From Qipengyuania psychrotolerans (GTDB taxonomy: Bacteria; Pseudomonadota; Alphaproteobacteria; Sphingomonadales; Sphingomonadaceae): DNA of 64,000 bases. Both the position numbers and the translations under genes were made by a program. The DNA lies in NCBI RefSeq assembly GCF_019711355.1, contig NZ_CP081297.1, positions 2,315,001 through 2,379,000 on the forward strand, given 5' to 3'. Below the pieces are notes generated by a model that did not search any database, was not told the DNA's origin, and saw nothing but the letters and a program-made list of their open reading frames with translations. Of this stretch, positions 54,937 to 63,777 are shown piece after piece (position 1 is the stretch's first letter; each line of letters begins with the position of its first letter).

Positions 54937-55683
54937 TCAGTTGCCTTCGCCAACGTTGGCAGGCCAGCGTTTCTCGATGACGCGTTTCCATTCGCCATCG
55001 GTCAGAGCGTGGACCTCGAAAATTCTGGTGTCGCCAATATAGGCCCAGCGCCATGCCAGCGTCTGATCGGGCGACAGAACCTGTTTATAGCCCGGCTCTG
55101 CGGGAAGCGCGCCAGCCTCGCCGATTTTGCAATCCGTGACATTACCGTCGATCGACACCAGGCCGGGGACCACGATCGCGCCGGGTCCCGGATCGCCGGG
55201 AGCGGTCTTTGCAGGCGGCTGCGGATCGTCGAGCGCAGCAGCATTGTGCAACCACTCATAGTCGCCTTTGCGATCCCGCTGCCAGACGGTGAGATAACTG
55301 CCCACCAGTTTCTGGCGGTTCTCGAAGCGGCCCTCGCTCACCGCAAGACGGCCATCGCAGCTCATCCAGACTATCGTGGGGGACCAGGGTCCAACCTCTT
55401 CCTGATCGTCTAACGCCGACCCCCAGGTAGTTGCGGCAGTCTCGCCAGTGCTGGTTAGTGCGCTGGCCTGCGGGGCCGCAAATTCACGGGCGGCCGCATA
55501 GTGGCCCTGCGCCTCGGCAGCCTTGAGAAATTCGATTTCCCGAGCGACGATACGGCTTGGCTGCGCGGCGCCGGGAGCCGCAGCGAGCGCGCGCGCATAG
55601 CGTTCACGCGGAAACCTCGGTCCCGAAGCGCAGCCCACAAGAGCGAGTGCCGCGGCGGTCAGGCCGATCATGCGAAGGATCAC
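54937..55683 (-). CDS. Lipoprotein of unknown function between folD and marC-like gene
   Basis: 248 aa from a GTG that overlaps the folD stop (GTGA), with GGAGAG 4 nt upstream; the ATG at 55671 would remove the only positive charge before the hydrophobic core. Lipobox LVGC at residues 15-18. Mature part rich in Trp: [73 protein letters not shown] do not know the family, although the pattern is familiar from sphingomonad genomes. Confidence 0.75.
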   Translation of the reverse strand: MILRMIGLTAAALALVGCASGPRFPRERYARALAAAPGAAQPSRIVAREIEFLKAAEAQGHYAAAREFAAPQASALTSTGETAATTWGSALDDQEEVGPWSPTIVWMSCDGRLAVSEGRFENRQKLVGSYLTVWQRDRKGDYEWLHNAAALDDPQPPAKTAPGDPGPGAIVVPGLVSIDGNVTDCKIGEAGALPAEPGYKQVLSPDQTLAWRWAYIGDTRIFEVHALTDGEWKRVIEKRWPANVGEGN

Positions 55684-56573
55684 AAGCTCTCCGGCACTTC
55701 GAGACCGGCGTTGCGGTATGCGGCAACCAGCGTGTTGCGCAGGAGCACGGCGATCGTCATCGGGCCGACACCGCCCGGTACCGGCGTAATTGCGGAAGCA
55801 ACGCCTTGTGCGCCGGCATAGTCGACATCGCCGACCAGTCGCCCCTTTTCCTCGCCTTCGGCAGGCGGCAGGCGGTTGATGCCAACGTCGACCACTGTCG
55901 CGCCGTCCTTGAGCCATTCGGCCTTGACCATTTCGGCGCGGCCAACGGCTGCAACCACGATGTCAGCGCGCTTGACCACGCTCGGCAAATCCTTGGTCCG
56001 GCTATGGGCGATGGTGACGGTGGCGTTGGCATCGAGCAGGAGCTGGGCCATCGGTTTGCCGACGATATTGGAACGGCCGATAACCACGGCTTCAAGGCCG
56101 GACAAATCGCCCAGTCTGTCGGTCAGCAGCATCATGCAGCCAAGCGGCGTGCACGGCACGAACCCGCGCTGACCCACTGCCAGTCGTCCGGCATTGGTCA
56201 CGTGAAAGCCATCGACATCCTTGTCCGGACTGATGCTTGCGATGACAGTCTGCTCGTCGAGATGGTCCGGCAGAGGCAACTGGACCAGAATGCCGTCTAC
56301 GGCATCGTCCTTGTTGAGCTGTTGGATCAGTGCGAGCAGGTCGCTGTCGGTCGTATCTGCAGGCAGCCGATGCTCGAAACTCTCCATCCCGGCGGCCAGG
56401 GTCGCCTTGTGCTTGGAACGCACGTAGACCTGGCTGGCCGGGTCTTCGCCCACCAGCACCACAGCAAGCCCCGCCTTGCGACCAGTCTTGTTTGAGAACT
56501 GTCCTGCGAGCGCGCCAACACGCTCCCGCAGGAGGGCAGCAAAGGCTTTTCCGTCGATCCGTTCAGCAGTCAT
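55680..56573 (-). CDS. folD: Methylene-tetrahydrofolate dehydrogenase / cyclohydrolase
   Basis: Bifunctional one-carbon enzyme: NADP-dependent oxidation of 5,10-methylene-THF and hydrolysis of methenyl-THF. 297 aa. Catalytic YVRSKHKA (Tyr and Lys), [22 protein letters not shown], and the Rossmann [18 protein letters not shown]-terminal [19 protein letters not shown]. Joined to yggT upstream (ATGA overlap) and to the lipoprotein downstream (GTGA overlap). Confidence 0.96.
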   Translation of the reverse strand: MTAERIDGKAFAALLRERVGALAGQFSNKTGRKAGLAVVLVGEDPASQVYVRSKHKATLAAGMESFEHRLPADTTDSDLLALIQQLNKDDAVDGILVQLPLPDHLDEQTVIASISPDKDVDGFHVTNAGRLAVGQRGFVPCTPLGCMMLLTDRLGDLSGLEAVVIGRSNIVGKPMAQLLLDANATVTIAHSRTKDLPSVVKRADIVVAAVGRAEMVKAEWLKDGATVVDVGINRLPPAEGEEKGRLVGDVDYAGAQGVASAITPVPGGVGPMTIAVLLRNTLVAAYRNAGLEVPESL

Positions 56574-56866
56574 CCGATGCTACTTCTTAACGCGTCTAGA
56601 AGGATCATAACAAACTGGAGCAGTATGATTAGCACGAGGGGCGAAAAATCGATGGCGCCAGTGTTCGGAAGAAACCTCCTCATCGGACGGAAGAGCGGAT
56701 CCAAAAGGCGATTTATTGCATCGTATACCGATGACAGGAACTGGTTGCGGTGGTTCACCACGTTGAATGCAAAAAGGAGGCCAATCACGAACTGGACGAT
56801 AACTAGCGTTATCAGGACCCGCGTAACGATCCCCACCATCTGAATAATCGCGTCTAAAAATGCCAT
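56570..56866 (-). CDS. yggT: YggT-family membrane protein
   Basis: 98 aa with two membrane helices (about 10-33 and 72-92) and the conserved loop [33 protein letters not shown]. Integral inner-membrane protein; homologues are linked to osmotic tolerance and to cell-shape operons, but the function is not proven. Overlaps folD by 4 bp. Confidence 0.92.
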   Translation of the reverse strand: MAFLDAIIQMVGIVTRVLITLVIVQFVIGLLFAFNVVNHRNQFLSSVYDAINRLLDPLFRPMRRFLPNTGAIDFSPLVLIILLQFVMILLDALRSSIG

Positions 56867-56939
56867 GTGTTCTGCCTGTTACCTCAACCCGTTTGAGGCA
56901 TGTAAGACCCCTCGCGATACGACTCAACCGAAGATCACT

Positions 56940-57854
56940 CTATCCCGCGCTTATCAAGGTGCCTGCACCTCTCGCGGTGAAGAATTCGAGCAGCATTGCG
57001 TGGGGCACACGCCCATCAAGCACAACTGCGGCCTCGCATCCGGCCTCGACCGCATCGACGCAGGTCTCCAGCTTCGGGATCATCCCGCCGCTGATGGTGC
57101 CATCCGCGCGCAGGGCAGCGATGTCGGCCGGCGTCAGGTCCGTGAGCAGCGAACCGTCCTTGCCCAGCACCCCCGGCACATCGGTCAGCAGCAGCAACCG
57201 GGCAGCGCCAAGAGCCGATGCCAATGCGCCTGCCATGGTGTCTGCGTTGATATTGTAGGTGTGACCATCTTCGCCCGAACCGATGGGTGCGATGATGGGG
57301 ATCATGCCTGCCGCAGTGGCTGTCTCGATAATCGCGGTGTCGACCGCGCAAGGTTCGCCCACGAAGCCGAGATCGAGCACCTTCTCGATATTGCTTTCGG
57401 GGTCTTTGGTGGTGCGCTCCACCTTGCGCGCCGTCACGAGATTGCCATCCTTGCCGGACAGGCCGACAGCCTTGCCCCCTGCCCGCGCGATGGACGATAC
57501 CAGCGCCTTGTTGATCGCGCCCGACAGGACCATTTCAGCGATTTCCGCCGTCTGCTTGTCGGTCACCCGCAGCCCGTCGACGAAGGTGCTTTCCACGCCC
57601 AGCTTCTTGAGCATGGCCCCGATCTGCGGGCCGCCCCCGTGGACCACCACCGGATTGATGCCGACCGCCTTGAGCAGGACCACGTCTTCGGCAAACTCCC
57701 GCTCCGCGTCTTCATCGCCCATCGCGTTGCCGCCGTATTTCACGACAAAGCTGCGTCCTGCATAGCGCTGGAAATAGGGCAGCGCTTCGATCAGCGTTTG
57801 CGCCTTGGTGCTTGCTTCGTGCATCGGCTGGTCGGGTTCTTCGCTGGTTTTCAT
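56940..57854 (-). CDS. argB: Acetylglutamate kinase
   Basis: Second step of arginine synthesis, ATP-dependent. 304 aa from the ATG at 57854. Blocks [70 protein letters not shown], and [16 protein letters not shown]. The N-terminal helix of arginine-inhibited (PII-bound) hexameric enzymes appears present ([20 protein letters not shown]), so control by arginine and PII is likely. Several ATGs near the start (57866, 57824) are possible alternatives. Confidence 0.95.
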   Translation of the reverse strand: MKTSEEPDQPMHEASTKAQTLIEALPYFQRYAGRSFVVKYGGNAMGDEDAEREFAEDVVLLKAVGINPVVVHGGGPQIGAMLKKLGVESTFVDGLRVTDKQTAEIAEMVLSGAINKALVSSIARAGGKAVGLSGKDGNLVTARKVERTTKDPESNIEKVLDLGFVGEPCAVDTAIIETATAAGMIPIIAPIGSGEDGHTYNINADTMAGALASALGAARLLLLTDVPGVLGKDGSLLTDLTPADIAALRADGTISGGMIPKLETCVDAVEAGCEAAVVLDGRVPHAMLLEFFTARGAGTLISAG

Positions 57855-57954
57855 GGCAAGGGGCATTAGCTGGTGGATGGCCGGGGTGAAAGAGGCTTGA
57901 TCGGCGTGCCGCTTGCCGGTCAGGCCGCACGCTGCCATCACCGGCTTCATGATC

Positions 57955-58587
57955 ATGACCAGAACGCTCGCCCTGCCCCTCCTCCTGCCATTGGCCGCTT
58001 GCGCCAGCGCGCCCGACGCCCCGGCTCTGCCGCAATCGCAGGAGCGTTTCTGGCAAGCGCTCTCCAGCCATTGCGGCAACGCGTATGAAGGCAGCCTCGC
58101 CAGCAGCGATGAGCGCGATGCCGACTGGGCAGGCAAGCAGATGATAGCTCATTGGGCTGACTGTTCGGACACGCGCGTCGCCGTGGCCTTCCACGTCGCG
58201 GACGCTCAAGCGCCAGGCGGCTGGAACCGGTCGCGCACTTGGGTTGTCACTCGCACCAGTGACGGCCTGCGCCTCAAGCACGACCACCGGCACGAAGATG
58301 GCTCCGTAGACGCCGTGACGCAGTATGGCGGCGATACGCTGTCCGCCGGAACAGCGCGCGTGCAAGACTTCCCCGTGGACGCCTTCTCCATCGCCCTGTT
58401 CGAACGCGAAGGACTGGAGGCATCGCTGACGAATGTATGGCGCGTTGAGGTCGACCGAGCGAACGACAGCGGCGCTCGATTTGCCTATCAGCTCACCCGC
58501 CGCAACGATCCGACCCGGCTGTTCCGGGTCGAATTCGATGCCAGTGATCCGGTCGCTGCCCCGCCCGCTGCATGGGGCTGGGAATAA
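57955..58587 (+). CDS. Lipoprotein of unknown function
   Basis: 210 aa from the ATG at 57955 (an ATG at 57949 is equally good). Lipobox LAAC (residues 13-16), then a domain with [58 protein letters not shown] and QYGGD, ending WGWE. I know this as a common sphingomonad hypothetical; no function. Divergent from argB with about 100 bp between. Confidence 0.78.
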   Translation: MTRTLALPLLLPLAACASAPDAPALPQSQERFWQALSSHCGNAYEGSLASSDERDADWAGKQMIAHWADCSDTRVAVAFHVADAQAPGGWNRSRTWVVTRTSDGLRLKHDHRHEDGSVDAVTQYGGDTLSAGTARVQDFPVDAFSIALFEREGLEASLTNVWRVEVDRANDSGARFAYQLTRRNDPTRLFRVEFDASDPVAAPPAAWGWE

Positions 58588-58627
58588 GCCTTTAAAGTCG
58601 GTCTTGCGCGCGGCCCCGGATAATCGC

Positions 58628-59542
58628 CTACCCCATGCGCTGGTCGATTTCCGCTGCGAGCGAGGCGTAGTCCTTGTGTCCGGTTACCGGTTCGATCCGT
58701 TCGGCCCATAACCGGTCGATCTCGCTGGAGATCGATGCAGGCACAATGCTCCCATCGCTGCCCGCAGCTTGGACCTTGGTAGAATCGCTGGCGGCGGGAA
58801 TGCCGAGCCGTTCTTCCATCACGGCGCATATCATCGCATCGTCGAAGCGGTCCTTGTGGTCATGCATGAAGCTGCGCGAAGTGCAGTGCGCCACCGCATC
58901 GACCTGGTCCTCGGTAACCTCAATCCCCAGGAATGCGGCCATCTTGCGGATCATAGCGGGCTGGTTTTTCGCCGCCCAGCGATAGGTCGCCAGCAGCGTA
59001 TCAGGTTCCTCGCGGCGCGCGTACCAGCTCAGCAGATGGGCGTAATAATCGCAACCGCCCGGCCCTCCGCCCAGCCATAGCGGCAGGAAATCTTCCAGTG
59101 ACATGGCCCCGGCTTCCAGATGCCAGCCATCGAAGAAACGGTGCATCGAAACATACGTCTCATGCGGATCGCGCAGGGTGATGATGTAGCGCGCGCCGTC
59201 CGGCAGTCCTTCGTATGCCCGGTGGCTCTTGAACCCGCGCGGCGCGGCGCGCTGGGGGGCGTTCATGTCCATGTCGAGAATCAGCGCGGTATCTTCCCAC
59301 GGCGTCATCCGGCTGATGTCGTCGAAGTCCATGTCGCTCTTGCCGGTGGCGGCGATCATGCGCAGCTGATGGAACATCTGCTGCGTCATGGTGGTGCCGC
59401 TCTTGGCCCAGCTGGTGATGAAGATATCGCCCGGCTGAGGAACGATCGTGTGGTGCGGCTGAGGTTCGGCCGCGGCGAGCGCGCCCATGTTCGCCCCGAA
59501 TTCCTCGATATTCCGCGCACGGCGGCCGGCGGCCTGGCTCAT
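58628..59542 (-). CDS. PAPS-dependent sulfotransferase
   Basis: 304 aa from the ATG at 59542, with GAGGGG 7 nt upstream. Sulfotransferase type 1 fold: 5'-phosphosulfate loop ITSWAKSGTTMTQQM at about 47-61, 3'-phosphate contacts in TLRDPHETYVSMHRFF, and a C-terminal region corresponding to the RKG-like loop but degenerate. The acceptor may be a lipid, hopanoid or carbohydrate. No PAPS synthesis gene is near. Confidence 0.88.
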   Translation of the reverse strand: MSQAAGRRARNIEEFGANMGALAAAEPQPHHTIVPQPGDIFITSWAKSGTTMTQQMFHQLRMIAATGKSDMDFDDISRMTPWEDTALILDMDMNAPQRAAPRGFKSHRAYEGLPDGARYIITLRDPHETYVSMHRFFDGWHLEAGAMSLEDFLPLWLGGGPGGCDYYAHLLSWYARREEPDTLLATYRWAAKNQPAMIRKMAAFLGIEVTEDQVDAVAHCTSRSFMHDHKDRFDDAMICAVMEERLGIPAASDSTKVQAAGSDGSIVPASISSEIDRLWAERIEPVTGHKDYASLAAEIDQRMG

Positions 59543-59659
59543 CCAAAATCCCCTCACGAGCGCGACCCGCTTGCAGCAGGCCTAGCAAGGGATCAGCCGA
59601 GGGGAAAGGCACCTGCGCGTTTTACCAGCCAGCCATCCCGCAGCCTGGTCCCGGCGCGC

Positions 59660-59887
59660 CTATTCTGCTGGCGGCTCTTCGGCGCTGGCGTCCTCACCAT
59701 CTACCGGCACCGGGGTCATCGGAGTTTCGGGAAGGTCGACCGGCACGGCATCGGGATCTTCCTGCGTGACAATCAGCTCGCCGCCGCCGACATCCTCGAC
59801 ATCGGCTTCATAGGTCTTTTCTTCGGGTTCCTGGGCGCACGCCGCCAGCGCGATAAGGGCAATGGGGGCAAATTTGATCGGGTTCAT
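59660..59887 (-). CDS. Short acidic lipoprotein
   Basis: 75 aa from the ATG at 59887. Signal peptide with lipobox LAAC at about residues 14-17, followed by an acidic Pro/Glu-rich tail without recognisable domain (YEADVEDVGGGELIV, VPVDLPETPMTPVPVDGED). Probably an extended surface or periplasmic lipoprotein. Starts further upstream overlap the DUF465 gene. Confidence 0.65.
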   Translation of the reverse strand: MNPIKFAPIALIALAACAQEPEEKTYEADVEDVGGGELIVTQEDPDAVPVDLPETPMTPVPVDGEDASAEEPPAE

Positions 59888-59963
59888 GGCGCGGTTTTCC
59901 TCAACAGCATTGGCCGTCCTGCCTTGCAGCATCGCGCCGGGACGGAGGCGGCGCGAGCAAGCC

Positions 59964-60230
59964 TCAGGGCTGGATTTCGCCAAGCGTCCGCGCCTCGGTC
60001 ACGATCGCGGAGATTTCGTCGAGCAGGCCGAGGCGCTTTTTCTTGAGTGCCTCCACACGTTCGTCGCTGGCGGCATCTGCCTCTGCCTCGATGCGGTGCA
60101 CCTCGCGGTTCACCTCGTGATATTCGTCGGCCAGTCGGGCATAGTGCGCATTGTCCTGCTTCAGGCGCGTGACAAGCTCGCGGTCGCGGGCGAAGATCGT
60201 GGTCAGTTCATTGGGTGTGTGCTGCGACAT
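59964..60230 (-). CDS. DUF465 (YdcH-like) small coiled-coil protein
   Basis: 88 aa, almost entirely helical: LVTRLKQDNAHYARLADEYHEVNREVHRIEAE, ERVEALKKKRLGLLDEISAIV. DUF465 proteins are widespread in proteobacteria; function unknown. It has the usual length of the family plus a short C-terminal tail. Confidence 0.85.
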   Translation of the reverse strand: MSQHTPNELTTIFARDRELVTRLKQDNAHYARLADEYHEVNREVHRIEAEADAASDERVEALKKKRLGLLDEISAIVTEARTLGEIQP

Positions 60231-60322
60231 GCTCGGGGTTCCTCATTGCGTGGGAACCAGTCGTAGCCAAGTGCGGGGCTGCGTCTTTGCGATGGATCAA
60301 TTTCGGGTGCAGAAAGCTGCCA

Positions 60323-60787
60323 TCAATAAACGGGTTCGCACGCAATCCCGTCGCCATCTCCGTCCATTTCGGAACGGTAGCCCGGCTCTCCGCGAAGAAG
60401 CGGTGCCCTCCCCGCAGCGCGCACGCTGTTGCAACCGGAATAATATACCGACCGTTCCACGGCCTTGCGCGCAGCCACATCTTCGGGAGTTTCGCGCGTG
60501 ATGTAGAGGAAGGCGATGCCGCCAACAGCGGCAACTTGCATAAGCCCGGATGCCAGCAGCTTCTCGTTGAAGCTGCGCTTTCTGGTCTTGTGCCGGAATA
60601 GTGATCGGCCTGCCAGCGCGCCGGGCATTCCGCCAAACGTGGCGAAGAGGATTAAGGTCGCCTCGCTGATCCGCCACTGCCCGTTTTCCGCCAGCGACTT
60701 GTCGATCCCGAATGCGGAAAAAGCCGCCAGATTCATGGCGATCAGGTAATAGACCAGCATCTCGAGCAGGGGCATCCAGGGTGTCAT
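60323..60787 (-). CDS. DUF1294 membrane protein with C-terminal Excalibur domain
   Basis: 154 aa from the ATG at 60787. Two to three membrane helices (about 5-25, 45-62, 80-98) with the DUF1294 sequence LAAFSAFGIDKSLAENGQWRISE and GGMPGALAGRSLFRHKTRKRSF. The last about 40 residues are an Excalibur calcium-binding domain: YYSGCNSVRAAGRAPL and DGDGDGIACE. A GTG at 60838 would give a longer form. Divergent from a nuclease of the family to which Excalibur domains are often fused. Confidence 0.88.
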   Translation of the reverse strand: MTPWMPLLEMLVYYLIAMNLAAFSAFGIDKSLAENGQWRISEATLILFATFGGMPGALAGRSLFRHKTRKRSFNEKLLASGLMQVAAVGGIAFLYITRETPEDVAARKAVERSVYYSGCNSVRAAGRAPLLRGEPGYRSEMDGDGDGIACEPVY

Positions 60788-60908
60788 CAGCAAGTCCGGC
60801 AACAAGTTGGCTTGGGGCAGCGTAGCAGCTTTTTGCACCTGTTTTCATTAAAGAATTGCCAAGCCTGAAGGCGATTGCGCCAAGTCTGTGTGCTGGTAGT
60901 GTCACTCC

Positions 60909-61400
60909 ATGCCAAAGCCCCCACGCTTCCATACGAAACGCCGCCGAAGCCGCCTGCGCGAAATGCGCTGGATTGCGATTGCGGCGGTGCTGGTCGGTGC
61001 CTCCTTCTTGTACAGGGACAGGCTGAACCCGCCCGAGCCGGTGAGCGAAGTGACGCTGAGCTTCGGGCTTTGCGGAGACAACTGGGCCGCCTGCGTGATC
61101 GACGGGGACACGGTGGCCATCGGCCAGCGCCGCGTGCGCCTGACCGGCTATGACGCGCCGGAGATGGACGGTGCCTGCGAAGCCGAACGGGTGAAAGCAC
61201 GCGAAGCCCGCACAGCCCTCCACACCTGGCTCGCCGAGGGCCGCTTCACTTGGACCGGCGGCACCGAGCCGCCCCGCGACCAATATGGCCGAGAACTCCG
61301 CGAAGCCTCACGCGGCGGCGAGGCGCTGGCGGATCACATGATCGGCGCAGGGCTGGCCGAGGGGAGTGGCTGGGGCGCTGAGAAGAAAATGTGGTGTTGA
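60909..61400 (+). CDS. Membrane-anchored staphylococcal-type nuclease
   Basis: 163 aa. Basic N-terminus (FHTKRRRSRLREMR), one membrane helix at about 20-36, then a small SNase domain: CVIDGDTVAIGQRRVRLTGYDAPEMDG, with catalytic Arg and Glu, and the second Arg in DQYGRELREA. It is shorter than secreted SNases but has the needed residues. It would degrade or nick nucleic acid on the periplasmic side. Last gene before the lower-G+C patch. Confidence 0.85.
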   Translation: MPKPPRFHTKRRRSRLREMRWIAIAAVLVGASFLYRDRLNPPEPVSEVTLSFGLCGDNWAACVIDGDTVAIGQRRVRLTGYDAPEMDGACEAERVKAREARTALHTWLAEGRFTWTGGTEPPRDQYGRELREASRGGEALADHMIGAGLAEGSGWGAEKKMWC

Positions 61401-61427
61401 GGCAAACATTTGCTACTCAAGGATCCA

Positions 61428-61748
61428 ATGGCCCGTTGGAATCGCACATCAAAATGGAAGAAAACGATGATTGCGCGTCTGTTGGAACGCGATGGGTTTT
61501 CATGCTGGCTTTGCGGGCTTCCGATGACTCAGCCGCCCAAAAAGCACAACAAGCGGATTAGTTTGGAACACCTAAAAGCGAGAAGCGAGGGTGGCACCGA
61601 CGATCTGGACAACCTTGTGCTCTGTCATCAACATTGCAACGGTCATCTGGGGGTTCGACCGATCGCCGATAAATTGAAGATGCGCTCCAAATGGCACAAA
61701 GTCGCAACGCGAGCACATCTGCTGGAAAAAACAGTCAAGAAGCGATGA
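61428..61748 (+). CDS. HNH endonuclease
   Basis: 106 aa from the ATG at 61428 (CAAGG 5 nt upstream). Treble-clef HNH: CWLCGLP at about 28-34, ISLEHLKARSEGGTDDLDNLVLCHQHCN (HNH core with His and Asn, and the second zinc pair CHQHC). Basic tail TVKKR. Base use is clearly lower in G+C than flanking genes, by eye near 50 percent, so it looks acquired. No target domain, so the substrate is unknown. Overlaps the next short ORF (ATGA). Confidence 0.85.
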   Translation: MARWNRTSKWKKTMIARLLERDGFSCWLCGLPMTQPPKKHNKRISLEHLKARSEGGTDDLDNLVLCHQHCNGHLGVRPIADKLKMRSKWHKVATRAHLLEKTVKKR

Positions 61749-61891
61749 TGCAAGAGCCGATCGACGTTTCGATTCGTGACTACGGATCGCTCTATTTCTT
61801 TCCGACCCTATGGTGGGTCAATGTTCAGTGGCACGAAAAGCCGGAGCGGCGGATTGATAGCTACGCGGTGCCGAAGCGCCGTTGGAAGTAG
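61745..61891 (+). CDS. 48-aa protein coupled to the HNH gene
   Basis: Begins at an ATGATG that overlaps the HNH stop and encodes MMQEPIDVSIRDYGSLYFFP followed by TLWWVNVQWHEKPERRIDSYAV and a basic end (PKRRWK). It is rich in aromatic residues. I recognise no family; it could be an HNH accessory protein or inhibitor, or a remnant. Only its position and clean overlap support it. Confidence 0.5.
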   Translation: MMQEPIDVSIRDYGSLYFFPTLWWVNVQWHEKPERRIDSYAVPKRRWK

Positions 61892-61908
61892 TAAAAGGAG
61901 CCTTGATC

Positions 61909-62634
61909 TTAAAACGGGATATCGTCATCAAGGTCACCGAACTGGTCAACTTTGTTTAACTCTGCGTACCGACTCTTCAATCTTTCATCACTTTTGACCA
62001 GCTCCGCCACCTCGGACGACAACACTTCTGCAGTCTTAATGCCTCGTGACAGTGCTTGATTCTTCTGAATGAAACCAGTGGGATCTTCGCCCATATGTAC
62101 GGCGATAATCTTGACTCCACGGCCTACAGCATACCCGACCTCCTGCTGCGTCCAATGGCTCTTGGAGAAACCGGGAGTGTGCATTGAAATAAATAGCTCA
62201 CAATTCGTCAGCGCTCGCTCAATCTGCACCTGCCACTCTAGTGTCGGTTCGATATCATCATGAGCCACAAACGCGCTCATATGATGCGCACTAAGACAGT
62301 CACGCATTCGCGCCGCCTTTTCTTTTTCCGCACTGAGGTGGCTGACAAACACTCGTAGGTCTTCAGTAGCCTCCCAAACTCTCGGAAGTTGTCTTATCGG
62401 TGCGGCGTCAGAAAAGGCGGGAAGACCTAGGTCTTCCACAATTTCTGCAAGGGCATTCAGTGGCGCGCGAGAAAGTACCAACCGATAAAATTCGGCATCG
62501 CTGTCCCAGCTTCCACTAATACTTGTCGTTAGCCCGAAGGCAGTCAGGAACTGATCGACTTCATCCCAAGCATATCGATTGGCTAGTTCATCAGCGATTT
62601 GTCGATTGAGGCCAAGTCTCTCAGAGACCTTCAA
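61909..62634 (-). CDS. TIR-domain protein, probable immune effector
   Basis: 241 aa. Residues 1 to about 90 form a helical N-terminal domain that I cannot name (an effector-associated or adaptor-like module is possible). Residues about 93-190 are a TIR domain: LRVFVSHLSAEKEKAARMRD, VAHDDIEPTLEW, and SHWTQQEVGYAVGRG, where Glu165 after Trp161 matches the catalytic glutamate of NAD-cleaving TIRs. Start is TTG at 62634, with GGAG 9 nt upstream inside the nrdB end and no ATG until past residue 100. Transcribed from nrdB, two codons after its stop. G+C is lower than surroundings. Confidence 0.85.
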   Translation of the reverse strand: MKVSERLGLNRQIADELANRYAWDEVDQFLTAFGLTTSISGSWDSDAEFYRLVLSRAPLNALAEIVEDLGLPAFSDAAPIRQLPRVWEATEDLRVFVSHLSAEKEKAARMRDCLSAHHMSAFVAHDDIEPTLEWQVQIERALTNCELFISMHTPGFSKSHWTQQEVGYAVGRGVKIIAVHMGEDPTGFIQKNQALSRGIKTAEVLSSEVAELVKSDERLKSRYAELNKVDQFGDLDDDIPF

Positions 62635-62640
62635 AGTACA

Positions 62641-63705
62641 TCACTCCGCCGCGACAGCTCCTTTGCCGCCTTCGTCCCCAAACAGGCCCGGACCATCGTC
62701 CACGGCCACTTCCTCATTCGCGGCCTTGGCGCTGCCGCGTTTGTCGAAGGTGGACCAGACCGTGTTCCAGTCGCCCGTGGTGGCGCCCTTGGAGTATTCG
62801 GTGGCGCGCTGTTCGAAGAAGTTGGCGTGCTCCACGCCGTTGATCAGCGGGGCGAGCCACGGCAGCGGGTGATCGTCGACCATGTAGATCGGCTGGAAGC
62901 CCAGCTGGCCCAGGCGCCAGTCGGCGATGTAGCGGATGTACTTCTTGATATCCTTGGGCGTCATGCCAGACACGGGGCCCATTTCAAACGCGAGGTCGAT
63001 GAAGTTGTCTTCCAGACGCACGGTCTTCTGGCAGATATCGATGATGTCTTCCTTGACCGCCTTGGTCAGGCAATCGCGTTCACGAACGAATTCGTGGAAC
63101 ATACGGATGATGCCTTCGCAGTGCAGGCTTTCATCGCGGATCGACCAGCTGACGATCTGCCCCATGCCCTTCATCTTGTTGAAGCGCGGGAAGTTCATCA
63201 GCATCGCGAAGCTGGCGAACAGCTGCATGCCTTCGGTAAATCCGCCGAACATGGCGAGCGTGCGGGCAATGTCTTCGTCATTGTCGACGCCGAAATTCTG
63301 CATGTAATTATGCTTGTCGGCCATTTCCTCGTAATCGAGGAAGGCGGAATATTCGCTTTCCGGCATGCCGATCGTGTCGAGCAGATGGCTGTAGGCCGCG
63401 ATGTGCACCGTCTCCATGTTGGAGAAGGCGGTGAGCATCATCTTGATCTCGGTCGGCTTGAACACGCGGGCGTATTTGTCGTGGTAGCAATCCTGCACCT
63501 CGACATCGGCCTGGGTGAAGAAACGGAAGATCTGCGTGAGCAGGTTCCGCTCGTGCTCGGACAGCTTCTGCGCCCAGTCGCGGCAGTCTTCGCCCAGCGG
63601 AACTTCTTCCGGCATCCAGTGGATCTGCTGCTGGCGTTTCCAGAAGTCGTAAGCCCACGGGTATTCGAACGGCTTGTAGGTCTTGCGGGCTTCGAGCAAC
63701 GACAT
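62641..63705 (-). CDS. nrdB: Ribonucleoside-diphosphate reductase, beta subunit (class Ia)
   Basis: Supplies the di-iron tyrosyl radical for dNTP synthesis. 354 aa from the ATG at 63705 (GGAGAGA 6 nt upstream). Ligands fit E. coli R2 spacing: Asp67, Glu98, His101, Glu158, Glu192, His195, and the radical Tyr105 in METVHIAAYSHLL. The C-terminal tail that docks on the alpha subunit ends GDEGGKGAVAAE, with an acidic stretch before it. nrdA is not next to it within the window. An upstream start at 63777 is open but unlike the family. Confidence 0.96.
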   Translation of the reverse strand: MSLLEARKTYKPFEYPWAYDFWKRQQQIHWMPEEVPLGEDCRDWAQKLSEHERNLLTQIFRFFTQADVEVQDCYHDKYARVFKPTEIKMMLTAFSNMETVHIAAYSHLLDTIGMPESEYSAFLDYEEMADKHNYMQNFGVDNDEDIARTLAMFGGFTEGMQLFASFAMLMNFPRFNKMKGMGQIVSWSIRDESLHCEGIIRMFHEFVRERDCLTKAVKEDIIDICQKTVRLEDNFIDLAFEMGPVSGMTPKDIKKYIRYIADWRLGQLGFQPIYMVDDHPLPWLAPLINGVEHANFFEQRATEYSKGATTGDWNTVWSTFDKRGSAKAANEEVAVDDGPGLFGDEGGKGAVAAE

Positions 63706-63735
63706 CTTGTGTCTCTCCGGTTTGCAGCTGAACTT

Positions 63736-63763
63736 CCTATATAGGGAATCATGCCTCTGATTC
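63736..63763 (-). promoter_or_regulatory. Dyad with two GANTC sites upstream of nrdB
   Basis: Between 31 and 58 bp before the nrdB ATG lie a 10-bp palindrome with a TATATA core (63736-63745) and, next to it, GAATCA and TGATTC arms separated by 6 nt (63746-63763). Both arms contain GANTC, the alphaproteobacterial CcrM methylation site. The TATATA could act as the -10 element. Binding by GcrA or another regulator is inference. Confidence 0.45.
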
Positions 63764-63777
63764 GATAGCAAGTGCAA

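Noticed and set aside
61892..61972. AAAGGAG followed by a short TTG-initiated plus-strand ORF
   Set aside because: Only 18 codons, inside the 3' end of the TIR gene on the other strand; likely chance.
62599..63744. A 381-codon plus-strand frame opposite nrdB
   Set aside because: Antisense to a gene with every catalytic residue intact.
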